Positions 27,538 to 37,604 of a stretch of DNA of 64,000 nt are shown piece after piece (the stretch's first letter is position 1; each line of letters starts with the position of its first letter). Source of the stretch: Bacillus sp. JCM 19034 (GTDB taxonomy: Bacteria; Bacillota; Bacilli; Bacillales; Bacillaceae_D). The notes under the pieces are model-generated. The model was not told where the DNA came from, did not search any database, and saw only the letters and a program-made list of their open reading frames with translations. Where the stretch lies: contig NZ_BAXR01000002.1 of NCBI RefSeq assembly GCF_001310635.1, forward strand, positions 1-64,000, in the 5' to 3' direction. Both the position numbers and the translations under genes were made by a program.

Positions 27538-27744
27538 TTACAAAAAAGTTGTTAAAAATAGTTCGAAGTGTTGTAAAGTTATTACGAAATAAATACTTTC
27601 GACAATCCCAGGTAATACATAAAGAAGAAACGTTGGTTTAATTAAAGGGAAAATCCGTACTCCCATTTGTGTTGGTATTGAATACCAATAAAAAGCCATC
27701 GTTTCATAACTCCATTTCTTTCGTGAGCAGCCACTACTAAACAC
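27538..27744 (-). other. Possible membrane protein fragment
   Basis: A 68-codon frame with a hydrophobic second half (IKPTFLLYVLPGIVESIYFVI) and a tryptophan/tyrosine-rich first half. It looks like the tail of a membrane protein but has no convincing start or ribosome binding site. It may be a remnant. Confidence 0.25.
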
Positions 27745-27840
27745 ATCTGGAAATTAATGGAATGCACAAGTAAGTGTATTTTTTGTTAATATCTACTAAT
27801 GGTATAATTAATTTTTAAATTAGAATCATTTGGAGGAACT

Positions 27841-28334
27841 ATGCTTACATTCGAACAAAAACTTGCAATTATCGAGTCTTTCCCAGAATTAGAACGCCAC
27901 GATGTATCGCTAAATCGTGTTAATTTTCATTATTTGGGAGGCGCCAGTGATAAAAAAATGTCGTATACCATCTGCATCCAAACGGCAATGGGTTTGTTTA
28001 TGCTGCAACACTTAAAGTGCCGAAAAAAGATCCTAAAGGGATGGTTAATATCCGTGATTTTTCGGAAGAAGAATTACGTTCGATCATTGAACGCTCAATT
28101 AACTCTCTGCAATCAAACGCAGTTAGAGAAGTAGAGGAAACTCTTCAAAATTTTGATGAAATCTGGATGGACAAAGAAGGGCATAAGCTTACTATTATTC
28201 TTGAAGATGACATGTGGAACGTCTATGCAGGTGAACAACTAGACGGAACGTTTCCATCGTATAATGAAGCGAAGCAATATTTACTTGAAGAAGGATTTAA
28301 GCCGAAGCGAAAGTTTGATAAACAAACGAATTAA
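27841..28334 (+). CDS. Uncharacterised Bacillus-type protein, about 164 aa (frameshifted)
   Basis: Two frames join at the A7 run 27952-27958: one more A gives SDKKNVVYHLHPNGNGFVYA and a continuous, soluble protein. The N-terminal half looks like a small alpha-beta domain. The C-terminal half begins IRDFSEEELRSIIERSIN and ends in a WNVYAGEQLDGTFPSYNEAKQYLLEEGF segment. No name is recalled with certainty. TGGAGGA precedes the ATG. It is a single-gene unit. Confidence 0.65.
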
Positions 28335-28628
28335 TATTATTAACAAGGAAGAGATGGCCAGAAATGTGACCAACTCTTCCGTTACTCACTATCGTGGGTA
28401 ATAAATCGCTATACTAATTTTATGAGCATAATAGCTGAATAAAGATTTTCGCTTTTTCTATATTGAACAGTAGACTAAATACTGCGCAATAAAGATTTAC
28501 ATAAATGTGAAAATATGAACAGGAATTCGTTATCTGGTATGATTTTAGTATGGAGATTTTTGATATTGTGAAGTTTTTCACTTAAATGTAGTGTAGTGCT
28601 TGAAAAAAATAATGTATTTTATAAGTTC

Positions 28629-28667
28629 AAAACCGCCTGAAGTTTTACAAATAATTAGGCGGTTTTT
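28629..28667. terminator. Rho-independent terminator, bidirectional
   Basis: AAAACCGCCT pairs with AGGCGGTTTT over an 18-base loop and ends in T5. It lies just past the truncated end of the IS110 fragment. The stretch 28335-28628 contains a dispersed repeat copy at 28463-28497 and no gene. Confidence 0.7.
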
Positions 28668-28718
28668 GGTCTTTTAAAGCACTTAGGGTTTTTGTGTTTC
28701 GACATTTTTTTCAATTTA

Positions 28719-29087
28719 TTAGTTTTGAAATAAATCATAGTCCTCGTTTAATAGAACTTGTTGTACCAGGTAAGAATAATGTCCGCCTGTGGGTTCTAAT
28801 AGTATTAAAAAGTCTTTTTTGGTAAGTGAACATTGAATTTCAATTTTTTCAAGAGCTGCTAAAAACTCAGCGATTCCAGAACTATCAGCGTTGAACTTCA
28901 TTGTCTTTGTCCGTTTCCAAGCAATTCCTTTAGGATCTAAGAATGCATCAAACGGAATACAGGATGCAACGTGAAAGCTCGCTCCAATATCAATACCGAC
29001 AAAAAACTAATAAAAGTTACGCTGTCCTTTACGGCTGTTATGAGTGTCATTTCCATAACTAAATGGAGTAATGGTAGTGTTCATCAT
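28719..29087 (-). pseudogene. IS110-family transposase, N-terminal fragment
   Basis: The N-terminal 122 codons of a DEDD transposase/recombinase. The first catalytic Asp is in FVGIDIGASFHVA and the second acidic region in LLEPTGGHYSYLV. The ATG ATG start at 29087 follows GGGAGGAGA. Codon 27 (29007-29009) is an in-frame TAG just before the conserved GIDIG. The frame ends after DYDLFQN where an intact protein continues for about 300 residues. The element is thus dead twice. In the IS110 group the bridge RNA is encoded in the left end before the gene, so 29088-29300 may hold its remains. Confidence 0.75.
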
Positions 29088-29388
29088 TTCTCCTCCCAGT
29101 CGCAGTATGACATATCTGACAATCCAAGTTTCCGTGGGAGCTTTGTGCCCAATGTAGTATGTCAGGATTATATCGCCAGATATTAAATCTCATATTTAAC
29201 ACAAAAGTCTAGTTTCCTAGCTCCAACCAACGGTAGAGTTTCAACTGCTTTATATTATATTGTTTTTGGTTTTCTCCAATATAGTCTTTTAAACAAAATT
29301 AAAAATACGACATAAAATCTCAAATTCCTCCTTAGAAAATAAAAAATCCTGTAAAAATACAGGAATTAATTTTGACTATTAAATTGGC

Positions 29389-29492
29389 GTGCAGTGCCGT
29401 TTTATTATAAGTGGAGTGCCTCACATCAATATTAGAGGTCTAATTTATAGCCCCAATCCAGTAAGTCGGAATCACTATAAAGGTCACTGCAC
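29389..29492. repeat. 104-bp segment bounded by 8-bp perfect inverted repeats
   Basis: GTGCAGTG at 29389-29396 and CACTGCAC at 29485-29492 are exact complements, and pairing extends imperfectly inward (CCGTTTTAT with ATAAAGG). The inside has further small inverted repeats. It could be a miniature element or a structured RNA. The larger gap 29088-29810 contains no gene that I trust. Confidence 0.3.
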
Positions 29493-29810
29493 AACATAAT
29501 TTTACATCACTTCTAACCATAAAAAAACAATGTCCTCAAACTAACGATAGGGTTCCACTAAATTAGTAATCTCACGTTTAAGTCAAAGGTACATCGGTAT
29601 TGCTATTATACAATTAATTAAAAGAATATTGAATATATTATCTGTTACAATGGATTTAAATCACTTGGCACACATTAGTATGTAGTGCTTCAAATCATAT
29701 CTAAATAGGTGTAAAGCATTACGGAAACTAACGATCAGTAATCTTTAATAAGAGGATTGGTTTATTATGGTGAATGAACAAAACATGTTAAAGAATTAGA
29801 GGGGGACTGT

Positions 29811-30101
29811 ATGGGAGAAAACGGACAACTTAAAGATGTTATTTTCAATGATAGTAAATACGCAAAAACTAAAAAGATATTAGCTATATTATTTACTACT
29901 TTTGTATTCTTAATACAAGTTAATGGAACTGATAAAATGATTGGATTTATTGTTGTATTTACAGTAACGGTTTTAGGCGTAATTTACTCGGTCTGTAAGC
30001 TCCTTTTTTATAATACAAAGAGAAACATCAAAGACATTGTATTCTTAATAATATTTATCTGTTTGTTTGTTTGGGGCATAATTACATTTTTCGATTTATG
30101 A
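29811..30101 (+). CDS. Small membrane protein, 96 aa
   Basis: A soluble N-terminal 25 residues (MGENGQLKDVIFNDSKYAK) are followed by three hydrophobic segments at about 26-42, 46-66 and 76-94. GAGGGGGA precedes the ATG by 5-6 bases. No family is recognised. It lies alone between the IS110 remnant and the broken membrane gene, in a region of decay. Confidence 0.55.
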   Translation: MGENGQLKDVIFNDSKYAKTKKILAILFTTFVFLIQVNGTDKMIGFIVVFTVTVLGVIYSVCKLLFYNTKRNIKDIVFLIIFICLFVWGIITFFDL

Positions 30102-30251
30102 AAAACTGTTGAATTTCTTATTTAACAACGGGAGCTTATCTACAGAATGATTTTCCTTCGTACTCAACGTAAGTAAAGATAGCAAAAATGCCAGTTTTAT
30201 ATCTTTGTAGAAGAAAACTGTGAAGCAAACAAGAGCAAGTGCAACTCGCTC

Positions 30252-30729
30252 TTAGATGGGTGTAGGTTTTATTGATTTAGTGATTTTCTCAACTGATACT
30301 TGGAAGACGTAAAGCAGAATAGCTTCTACTAAGAATAGTAGCAAGATTTTTACTTTTGACATATTTACTACAGACAGATAAACGATTTTCTTAAGCCAAT
30401 CTAATAATAAAAAAGTAAATAGACTATCTACAATTTATTAATAAATACAGTATGAAGTTCCCAAATGTGTATTTTAATATCCAAAGAGATCCAGAAAAAA
30501 TTTAATTAATGGGAAGGCTGCTAAAGCATTAGGGGGAATATTGTAATGAAATCTATACCATTTTCTTTTTTCGGCAATCAAAAATTCTATAGCGACAACT
30601 AGTGATATAAATGTTACGGAAGGGATATACCTTTTTATTGTTTTTAAACCTAAGAATGGTATAGAGAACAACGAAAGCAAAACCACTAAAAGGAGAAATT
30701 TGTTTTTATTAACAATTGATTTAAACCAT
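30252..30729 (-). pseudogene. Membrane protein, several frameshifts
   Basis: Three minus-strand frames join into a coherent membrane protein of about 160 residues: FLLLVVLLSLFSIPFLGLKTIKRYIP, then EKRKWYRFHYNIPPNALAAFPL, then after one missing T SGSLWILKYTFGNFILYLLIN, then after one extra base VDSLFTFLLLDWLKKIVYLS and a C-terminal VEKITKSIKPTPI. A further change near 30727 is needed to reach the ATG. It resembles the family of small four-helix Bacillus membrane proteins with a Y-x-P/E-KRKWW pattern. With three changes, both error and real decay are possible. Confidence 0.5.
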
Positions 30730-30790
30730 CCTTTTTATTAAATAGTTTACCGAAAAAGAATTATTTTTATGTGAAAAAATAAAAGTAATA

Positions 30791-30933
30791 CTGAACAGTT
30801 CAACCATACTCTGCAATAAAAGTTTATCATCAACAATAGAAATTTAAACAACTATTTTAAGCCTGTACTAAATTTAGTATGGGTTATACTTGATTGAGGT
30901 TGTATAATTAAATAACTATATTGTCACTTTACA
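30791..30933 (+). repeat. Copy 2 of the paired intergenic element (copy 1 at 1687-1882)
   Basis: It is nearly identical to copy 1 apart from lacking its central insertion. It contains the same small hairpin (30858-30879) and ends in CACTTTACA only a few bases before the ribosome binding site of the GH78-like gene, so it forms the 5' leader or promoter region of that gene. Confidence 0.6.
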
Positions 30934-30947
30934 TAAGGAGGATTCAA

Positions 30948-32634
30948 ATGGTTAACCATCGTAACAATTCATTGAAAGAGCCGAGATTAAGAGAATATGT
31001 CATACCTTCAAAAATAATATGGAAATCGGAAAATGATTCATCAAAAATTGAAAATGAACACCTATTACTTGAAACCCGTGATAGTCAAGTACTTATTAAT
31101 CCAGGAGAACCTGTCTTACTATTTAACGAAGGAAAGCCAGCTAGTATCCTATTAGACTTTGGCGTTGAACTGCATGGCGGGATTCAATTGTCGATTTGGA
31201 ATTGTGTACGTGATAATAAAATCATAAAAACAGCAAAGATGCGGATCCGATTCGGAGAGTCAGCAATGGAGGCTATGAGTGAAATTGGCGGAGAGACGAA
31301 TGCTACGAATGATCATGCGATGCGAGATCAAATTTTAAATGTAAGCTTCATGGGGACGACTGAGGTTGGTAATACAGGATTTCGCTTTGTTCGAATTGAT
31401 TTACTTGAGGAACATTGTATGATGCAAGTCAATACGATACGTGCTATTTTCGTACATCGGGGTATTGAGTATAAAGGAGCATTTAAATGCAGCGATCCAT
31501 TAATAAATGAAATTTGGCATACAGGAGCCTATACCGTTTATTTAAATATGCAAGATTATTTATGGGACGGGATCAAAGAGATCGCATGATTTGGGTCGGG
31601 GATATGCATCCAGAGGTACAGACGATTCAAGCGGTTTTTGGTCACGATGATATAGTTGCACGGAGCTTAGATTTTGTACGAGACCGGACAGAGTTGCCGA
31701 ATTGGATGAATACGTTTCCAAGCTATTCAGCATGGTGGATTATTATCCAACATGATTGGTATATGCAAAATGGTAATTTAGATTATTTACACGAGCAAAA
31801 AGACTACTTGCTTTCGTTGCTTGATCAAATTGGAGACTGTATCCAACAAGATGGAACAAATACAGCACCTAATCCTTTTTTAGATTGGCCATCTAGCGAG
31901 AATAAGGAGGGCGTTAAGGCTGGTATCCATGCTCTTTTTACATGGGCAATTACAAAAGGAAAAGCTTTATGTGAGTATTTAGGGGAAATAGCTGCTGCAG
32001 AGCGTTGTGATCACTATGAGCAAAGGCTACGAAACTATCAGCCAGATCATTTTAATAGTAAGCAAGCAGCGGCGTTATTAGCACTTACCCAATACATGAA
32101 TGCCAAGGAGGCAAATGAAAATGTGCTTGCAGTAGGAGGCTCAAAAGGGTTTCAACCTTTTACGGATATTACATGTTACAAGCGAGAGCCAAGGCGGGAG
32201 ATATACAAGGCAGCTTAGATTGTATCCGTGAATATTGGGGAGGAATGCTTGACTTAGGTGCAACGACTTTCTGGGAAGACTTCAATATTGATTGGTTACA
32301 AAACGCTTCTAGGATTGATGAATTAACACCGCTAAATAAAGTCGATGTTCATGGAACATATGGTGATTATTGTTATAATGGGTACCGCCATAGTTTGTGT
32401 CACGGCTGGGCATCTGGACCAACTGCTTGGTTATCACGCTATGTGCTAGGGGTTGAGATTATGGAAGCAGGTTGTAAGGTTATTCGAATTAAACCGCAAT
32501 TAGGTGATTTAGATTGGGTTGAAGGGAAATATCCTACTCCATATGGTGAAATCTTCATTAGACATGAAAAGAATACAGAAGGAAAAGTATCTTCTACAAT
32601 CGAAGCACCAAAGGAAATAATCATAAAGGGTTAA
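30948..32634 (+). CDS. GH78-like alpha-L-rhamnosidase-related glycosidase (frameshifted twice)
   Basis: About 562 residues. An N-terminal beta-sandwich (DFGVELHGGIQLSIW) precedes an (alpha/alpha)6 barrel with the family-like RDRMIWVGDMHPEVQTIQAV, containing the acidic residues expected at the active site, and the segment GATTFWEDFNIDWL further on; CHGWASGPTAWLSRYVLGVE marks the C-terminal end. Two single-base deletions, at 31575-31577 (A run) and 32150-32152 (T run), split it. It removes terminal rhamnose or a related residue from oligosaccharides; short length and no signal peptide suggest intracellular action on imported substrates. It leads the pectin cluster. Confidence 0.78.
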
Positions 32635-32696
32635 TGTGTAACTTTCTATTTTTACATTTATATTAAGATTTTCATCTTGTTTCGCAATATAAATAA

Positions 32697-32710
32697 TGAT
32701 AACGTTTTAA
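32697..32710 (+). promoter_or_regulatory. Possible catabolite-responsive element (cre)
   Basis: TGATAACGTTTTAA matches the CcpA consensus TGWAANCGNTNWCA with two mismatches. It lies 40 bases before the GH43 gene. Weak on its own, but a better copy stands before the GH42 gene. Confidence 0.35.
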
Positions 32711-32749
32711 TTAAGGCAACTACTATATTGTAATGGGGAGGACTGTGAA

Positions 32750-33682
32750 GTGACGCGGACGAATCAAGTAAAAGAGCCCAAAGAATACGAAGCCTATTTA
32801 TTTGTCCATTTTATTCATCAAGAAGTGGGCAGCTCTGATTCAGAGCAAGTCTATTTTTCTGTTAGTAAGGATGGAATCACATGGCAAACGTTACATGATA
32901 AGAAGCCTGTACTTAGATCAACGTTAGGAGATAAGGGAGTAAGGGATCCTTTTATTATACGTTCTCCTAAGGAACAGAAATTCTATTTGATCGGAACTGA
33001 TTTATCGATGCATTACCGGAAAGACTGGGAAGAAGTGCAAAGGTCAGGTAGTCAGCATATCGTCGTTTGGGAATCAAATAATTTAGTTGATTGGTCAGAT
33101 CAACGATTAGTGAAGGTTGGACCAGAGACAGCAGGCTGTGTTTGGGCACCAGAAGCAATATATGATAAAGAGAATGGAGATTTTCTCGTATTCTGGGCAT
33201 CAAGAGAACAGTTTGGCAAAGAAAAGCAACGAATCTATTACGCGAAAACGAATGACTTTAAATCATTTACAAAATCAGAAATATATATTGAACGAGACAA
33301 TCATATTATTGACACGACGATAATTGAAGAAGGTGGCCTGTTCTATCGCTTTTCGAAGGATGAGACGGTTAAGAGCATTACTGTTGAAGTTTCTAACTCT
33401 TTGCTCGGGGAGTTTACCGCAATTGATACGAATTTAAAAGACGTTTATGGAGTAGAGGGGCCTGCATGCTTTAAGTTAAAAAACGAAGATAAGTGGTGCC
33501 TTTTGTTAGATCATTATTCGGTGGAGAAAAAGTATTTCCCATACTATACTACTGACCTTCAAACTGGACAATTTACGAAAAGGGAAGAAGGATTAGATAT
33601 ACCCGTTGATTCAAAACATGGTGGTGTAATGCCTATCACGAAGGACGAATATGATGGGTTAGTTGAAAGGTATGGTATTTAA
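32750..33682 (+). CDS. Glycoside hydrolase family 43-like protein
   Basis: A 310-residue five-bladed beta-propeller glycosidase. The catalytic base is probably the Asp of GVRDPFIIRS, the pKa-modulating Asp lies in the AIYDKENGDF region and the proton donor Glu in GVEGPACF. The family removes arabinose, xylose or galactose. No signal peptide is present, so it acts in the cytoplasm. The GTG start follows GGGGAGG at good spacing. The frame is intact. It lies between GH78-like and GH42 genes, fitting a role on arabinan or galactan side chains of rhamnogalacturonan. Confidence 0.83.
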   Translation: MTRTNQVKEPKEYEAYLFVHFIHQEVGSSDSEQVYFSVSKDGITWQTLHDKKPVLRSTLGDKGVRDPFIIRSPKEQKFYLIGTDLSMHYRKDWEEVQRSGSQHIVVWESNNLVDWSDQRLVKVGPETAGCVWAPEAIYDKENGDFLVFWASREQFGKEKQRIYYAKTNDFKSFTKSEIYIERDNHIIDTTIIEEGGLFYRFSKDETVKSITVEVSNSLLGEFTAIDTNLKDVYGVEGPACFKLKNEDKWCLLLDHYSVEKKYFPYYTTDLQTGQFTKREEGLDIPVDSKHGGVMPITKDEYDGLVERYGI

Positions 33683-33770
33683 AGGTCTAGAACGTTTAAC
33701 GCTTACTAATTAGACACGATGGACATCATATGATAATCTTTTTAAAGATACGGAAGGCTACAGGAAGTAA

Positions 33771-33784
33771 TGAAAACGTTGTTA
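33771..33784 (+). promoter_or_regulatory. Catabolite-responsive element (cre)
   Basis: TGAAAACGTTGTTA matches the cre consensus with one mismatch, 150 bases before the GH42 gene. It would put the downstream genes under CcpA carbon catabolite control. Confidence 0.5.
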
Positions 33785-33933
33785 ATCTTAAAAACTATCA
33801 AATCGAAGTTTACGTTTACTTAGTACTAAAAGAAAAGGTAAGCGTATACACATATAAGTTAAAGGTCTTTGAGGGTCAATTCATTATGTAAGGGTATTCA
33901 CAATTATAACGAACAACGGATGGAGTGGTTAAG

Positions 33934-35921
33934 GTGGCAAATAAGTTATATCATGGGGCAGCTATTATCCTGAGCTGTGGGATGAGAAGGTGATTAGAGA
34001 AGATATTGAGTTAATGAAGAAAGCAGGTATTAATGTCGTACGAATTGGTGAATTTGCTTGGCATACGATGGAGCCAGAAGAAGGGGAAATTGATATTAGC
34101 TTTTTCGTAGAGATCATTAACAAGCTCTATGAGAACGGTATCGAGACGGTGATGTGTACTCCAACACCAACTCCACCTATTTGGTTTACTCATAATCATC
34201 CTGAACGAATGTATGTAAACCGAGATGGAAAGGTGATGGGACACGGCTCACGTCAGCATGCATGCACGAACCATCCTTATTTTCGCAAAAAAGCGAGTGA
34301 GGTTACAGAGCATATTGCCAAAGCAGTCGGATTACTACCAGGGGTAATCGGCTGGCAAATTGATAACGAGTTTAAATGCCATGTTAGTGAGTGTATGTGT
34401 GAAACATGTCGGGGGTTATGGCATCAATGGTTAGAGGAACGTTATGGAACGATAGAACAATTAAATGAAGCGTGGGGAACGAAGATTTGGAGTGAGTATT
34501 ACCATTCCTTCGATCAAGTTCCGCAACCAGGTCCGGCTCCATTTTTACATAACTCATCGTTAAGCACGATGTATCGTCAGTTCTCAATGGAGAAGATAGC
34601 AGAGTTTTCCGATAGTCAAGCTGAGATCATTCGTCAATATTCAGATGCACCGATTACGCACAATAGTAATATTCCGTTTTCGGTAGACAATGAACGGCTA
34701 TTTGAACAACTTGACTTTGCTTCCTTTGATACGTATGCAACGCAAGAAAACCGTGCGTCGTATTTAATGAACTGTGACCTCTGGCGTAATTTTAAAAAGG
34801 GTCGCGATTTTTGGATTATGGAAACGAGTACATCCTATGCTGCTTCTCTTGAAAGCTATGCACCCCCACATGTTAATGGTTATTTACGAGCAGAAGCCGC
34901 TGCTGCATATGCCCTAGGCGGGGAGGCATTTTGTTACTGGCTATGGAGACAGCAGCGTGCGGGTTGTGAACAGCCACACGGATCGGTCATTAGTGCGTGG
35001 GGAAAACCGACGATCGGCTTTCAAAGTGTGCTAGAAGTCGAAGAGATGCGCAAGAGAATTGAGCCATTAATGATAGCAACAAAGCCATTACAAGCAGAAA
35101 TCGCAATAACATATTCTGATCAAGCAAAAGCCTTTTTTCAAACAGAGCCCCATCAGAAAATGGATTTTAGAGGGTTAGTAACGAATTTTTATCATACGTT
35201 TGTCAATCTAGGGGTTCATCGTGATGTGATACCGGAAAAAGCTAGCTTACAAGGATATAAGCTACTGTTTACACCTTTTTTACCGTACATTTCGGATGAA
35301 TACCGGAAGAGGGCAATTGAATTTGTGCAAGAAGGTGGAACGTGGATTGTTGGACCTCTAAGTGGTGGACGAACGAAAGAGCATACCATTCATACAAATG
35401 CAGCACTTGGAGAGCTTGAAGAAATTTCTGATGTAGAAGCATTGTACACATATCCGCTCGATGGTACAGGTGCAATTGGTCAAGCGTTCGGAGAAAGTGC
35501 CCCTTTAGGGTTGTGGAGTACCGTATTTGAATATGATAAAAAGACGACTGTCGGAACAATTGAAGGCGGTAATTCAGATGGCAAAGCGTTTATCACAGAA
35601 TCTAAAATAGGGAAAGGAAAGATCGTACATTTAGGTTCTTTACCTGTTGGAGAAAAAGGGAATGCCTTATTAATGAAGCTCATCGATCACTACGCAAAAG
35701 AAGCGGAAGTAAGTATTAGAACGGATGTAACAGAAGGAACGATTGTCGCACCGCGAATTGATGAAGAAGGAAATCAGACGTGGGTGATTGTCAATATGAA
35801 CGGAATAGGCGGGAGTGTGACGATTCCAGGTGAGGCACTAGATTGTTTAACAGAAGAAAAGGTTTCTGAGGACCGATTAGAGGTTGGACCTTATGAATAC
35901 CGTGTTATTTCGTTTTTATAG
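33934..35921 (+). CDS. GH42 beta-galactosidase (frameshifted near start)
   Basis: About 662 residues. The true N-terminus, MANKLYHGAAYYPELWDEKV, starts at the GTG 33934 and is separated from the rest by one missing base at about 33957-33964. The acid/base Glu is in GWQIDNEF (about residue 144) and the nucleophile Glu in FWIMETSTS (about 295). Cysteines of the family's zinc cluster appear in HACTNHP and CHVSECMCETC. The three-domain layout is complete: barrel, trimerisation domain (LLFTPFLPYISDEYRKRA) and C-terminal beta domain. It releases galactose from galacto-oligosaccharides such as galactan side chains of pectin. Confidence 0.9.
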
Positions 35922-35949
35922 TAACCATTATGGGAAAGGATGATAAAGG

Positions 35950-37031
35950 ATGAACCGAACGCAAGTCATTCAACAAATTGATCTATTAATGACGAATTTA
36001 ACAACGATCCATGATGATACTGGTGAGTTCCTATTAAACTTTGATGGGTTAATCGTGGATGATAAGAGCTGGAAAGTATGGAATTGGCCACAAGGAGTCG
36101 GACTTTATGGAATTTATAAATATTGGCGAGCAACAAAGGATGCAAAGGCACTACGTATTGTGACAGATTGGTTTAAAGATCGGTTCGCAGAAGGCGTCCC
36201 TCCTAAAAACGTCAATACGATGGCACCATTTTAACATTAGCTTTTCTTTATGAGGATACAAATGACAAGGAGCTTGTTCCGCATTTAGAAGAATGGTCAG
36301 AATGGGTCATGAATGACATGCCGAGAACGAAAGAGGATGGCTTGCAGCATATGACTTATGGTCCGGAAAATAAAAATCAGCTTTGGGACGATACGTTAAT
36401 GATGACTGTATTACCGTTAGCCAAAATTGGTATGCTTTTCAATCGTCAGGACTACATCGAAGAAGCGAAAAAGCAATTTCTTATTCATATAAAGTATTTA
36501 AGCGACCGAAAAACAGGTCTTTGGTTCCACGGCTGGACGTTTGAAGAAAATCATCATTATGCGGAAGCGTTATGGGCAAGAGGGAATTGCTGGATTACAA
36601 TTGCTATCCCTGAAATCATTGAAATATTAGAGCTTGAAGAAGGTGATGGCTTCAGAGCCTTCCTAATCGACACGCTTAATCGACAGGTCGAAGCATTGGC
36701 GAAGTATCAAGATAAGAGTGGATTATGGCATACGCTAATTAACGATCAGACTTCTTATCTAGAAGCATCCGCAACAGCTGGATTTGCTTACGGTATTTTA
36801 AAATCAGTGCACAAAGGTTATATTGCCGAGACCTATAAGGAAGTTGGCTTAAAAGCCATTCAAGGACTTATCAATGAAATTGCTGAAGATGGTGCTGTGC
36901 AAAAGGTTTCCGTCGGTACAGGAATGGGCGATACACTAGATTTTTATAAGGAAATTAAAATTACACCGATGCCGTACGGTCAATCGCTAGCTGTATTGGC
37001 GTTGGCAGAGTATTTGCAGGAGTTTATGTAA
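35950..37031 (+). CDS. GH105 unsaturated rhamnogalacturonyl/glucuronyl hydrolase (frameshifted)
   Basis: About 360 residues of an (alpha/alpha)6 barrel like B. subtilis YteR/YesR. The two frames join at the T4 run 36229-36232, restoring MAPFLTLAFLYEDTND. The catalytic Asp is expected in NQLWDDTLMM; WPQGVGLYGIYKYW and ALWARGNCWITIAIPE are typical substrate-cleft segments. It hydrates the unsaturated uronic acid left at the non-reducing end by pectin lyases, releasing it from rhamnose. It starts 28 bases after the GH42 gene and probably ends this operon. Confidence 0.88.
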
Positions 37032-37102
37032 AACCAACCATTCAAATTATGATAAATGTTGTAGTTCAGTTTAGTGATTTGGTGTCACGTTATTGTAATA
37101 TG

Positions 37103-37152
37103 CTGGTGCGAACCCTAAGTGCACATAAAAAGCACTAGGGGACCCGCACCAT
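37103..37152 (+). other. Large imperfect hairpin in the CRISPR leader region
   Basis: GGTGCG pairs with CGCACC, and CCCTAAGTGC with GCACTAGGG, forming one long interrupted stem. A hairpin of this kind (GGTGCGAACCCTAAG...) is, from memory, common upstream of type I-C arrays in Bacillaceae. It could also act as terminator for the GH105 operon, but lacks a T-run. Confidence 0.5.
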
Positions 37153-37285
37153 TAATCAACTTAATTATGTGTATACGTGTAATGGTATGTGATAATATGG
37201 AAAACTATTGCCCCTTTATTTCAAGTAAAGTAATGATTTGTTAAGTAATTAGTGCGTTTTCCCTAATTATTAGAGGGATTTCGCT

Positions 37286-37385
37286 GTCGCACTCTTTATG
37301 AGTGCGTGGATTGAAATGCAATATCCCGTAATGCTTCGAGATCATCGCCAGTCGTCGCACTCTTTATGAGTGTGTGGATTGAAGC
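37286..37385 (+). CRISPR. Orphan type I-C CRISPR remnant: two repeats, one spacer
   Basis: The first 32-base repeat (37286-37317) starts GTCGCACTC and ends GGATTGAAAT, the type I-C pattern. The second (37354-37385) differs at one internal base (GTGTG for GTGCG) and at its last two bases, as terminal repeats often do. The single spacer (37318-37353) is 36 bases, the right size. TTAGAGGGATTTCGCT just upstream looks like a leader end. No cas gene lies in the window, so the array is orphaned or its cas genes are far away. Confidence 0.8.
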
Positions 37386-37412
37386 CGAATGGATCGGTAA
37401 AGAACTATAGAA

Positions 37413-37460
37413 AAAAAGAGTTAGTTTCAGGATGGTACATAAACTAGCTCTTTTTCTTTT
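37413..37460 (+). terminator. Terminator-like hairpin
   Basis: AAAGAGTTAGTTT pairs with AAACTAGCTCTTT (one mismatch) and runs into TTCTTTTT. It follows the CRISPR remnant and precedes the lipoprotein gene. Confidence 0.65.
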
Positions 37461-37604
37461 TGGAACACAAACATAGGTAAATTTGTCTAATGATTGAGTT
37501 TTTAGACAGTCATTAAGTCATGTTTATCGTGATCATCAACATAAAGGAGCTTATAAATGTTAATATAAGTAAGTTGTTCCAAAAGGAAAAGGAGTGAGTA
37601 TGTG

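Noticed and set aside
37286..37385. Idea of a full active CRISPR-Cas system
   Set aside because: Only two repeats and one spacer are visible, with no cas gene within the window.
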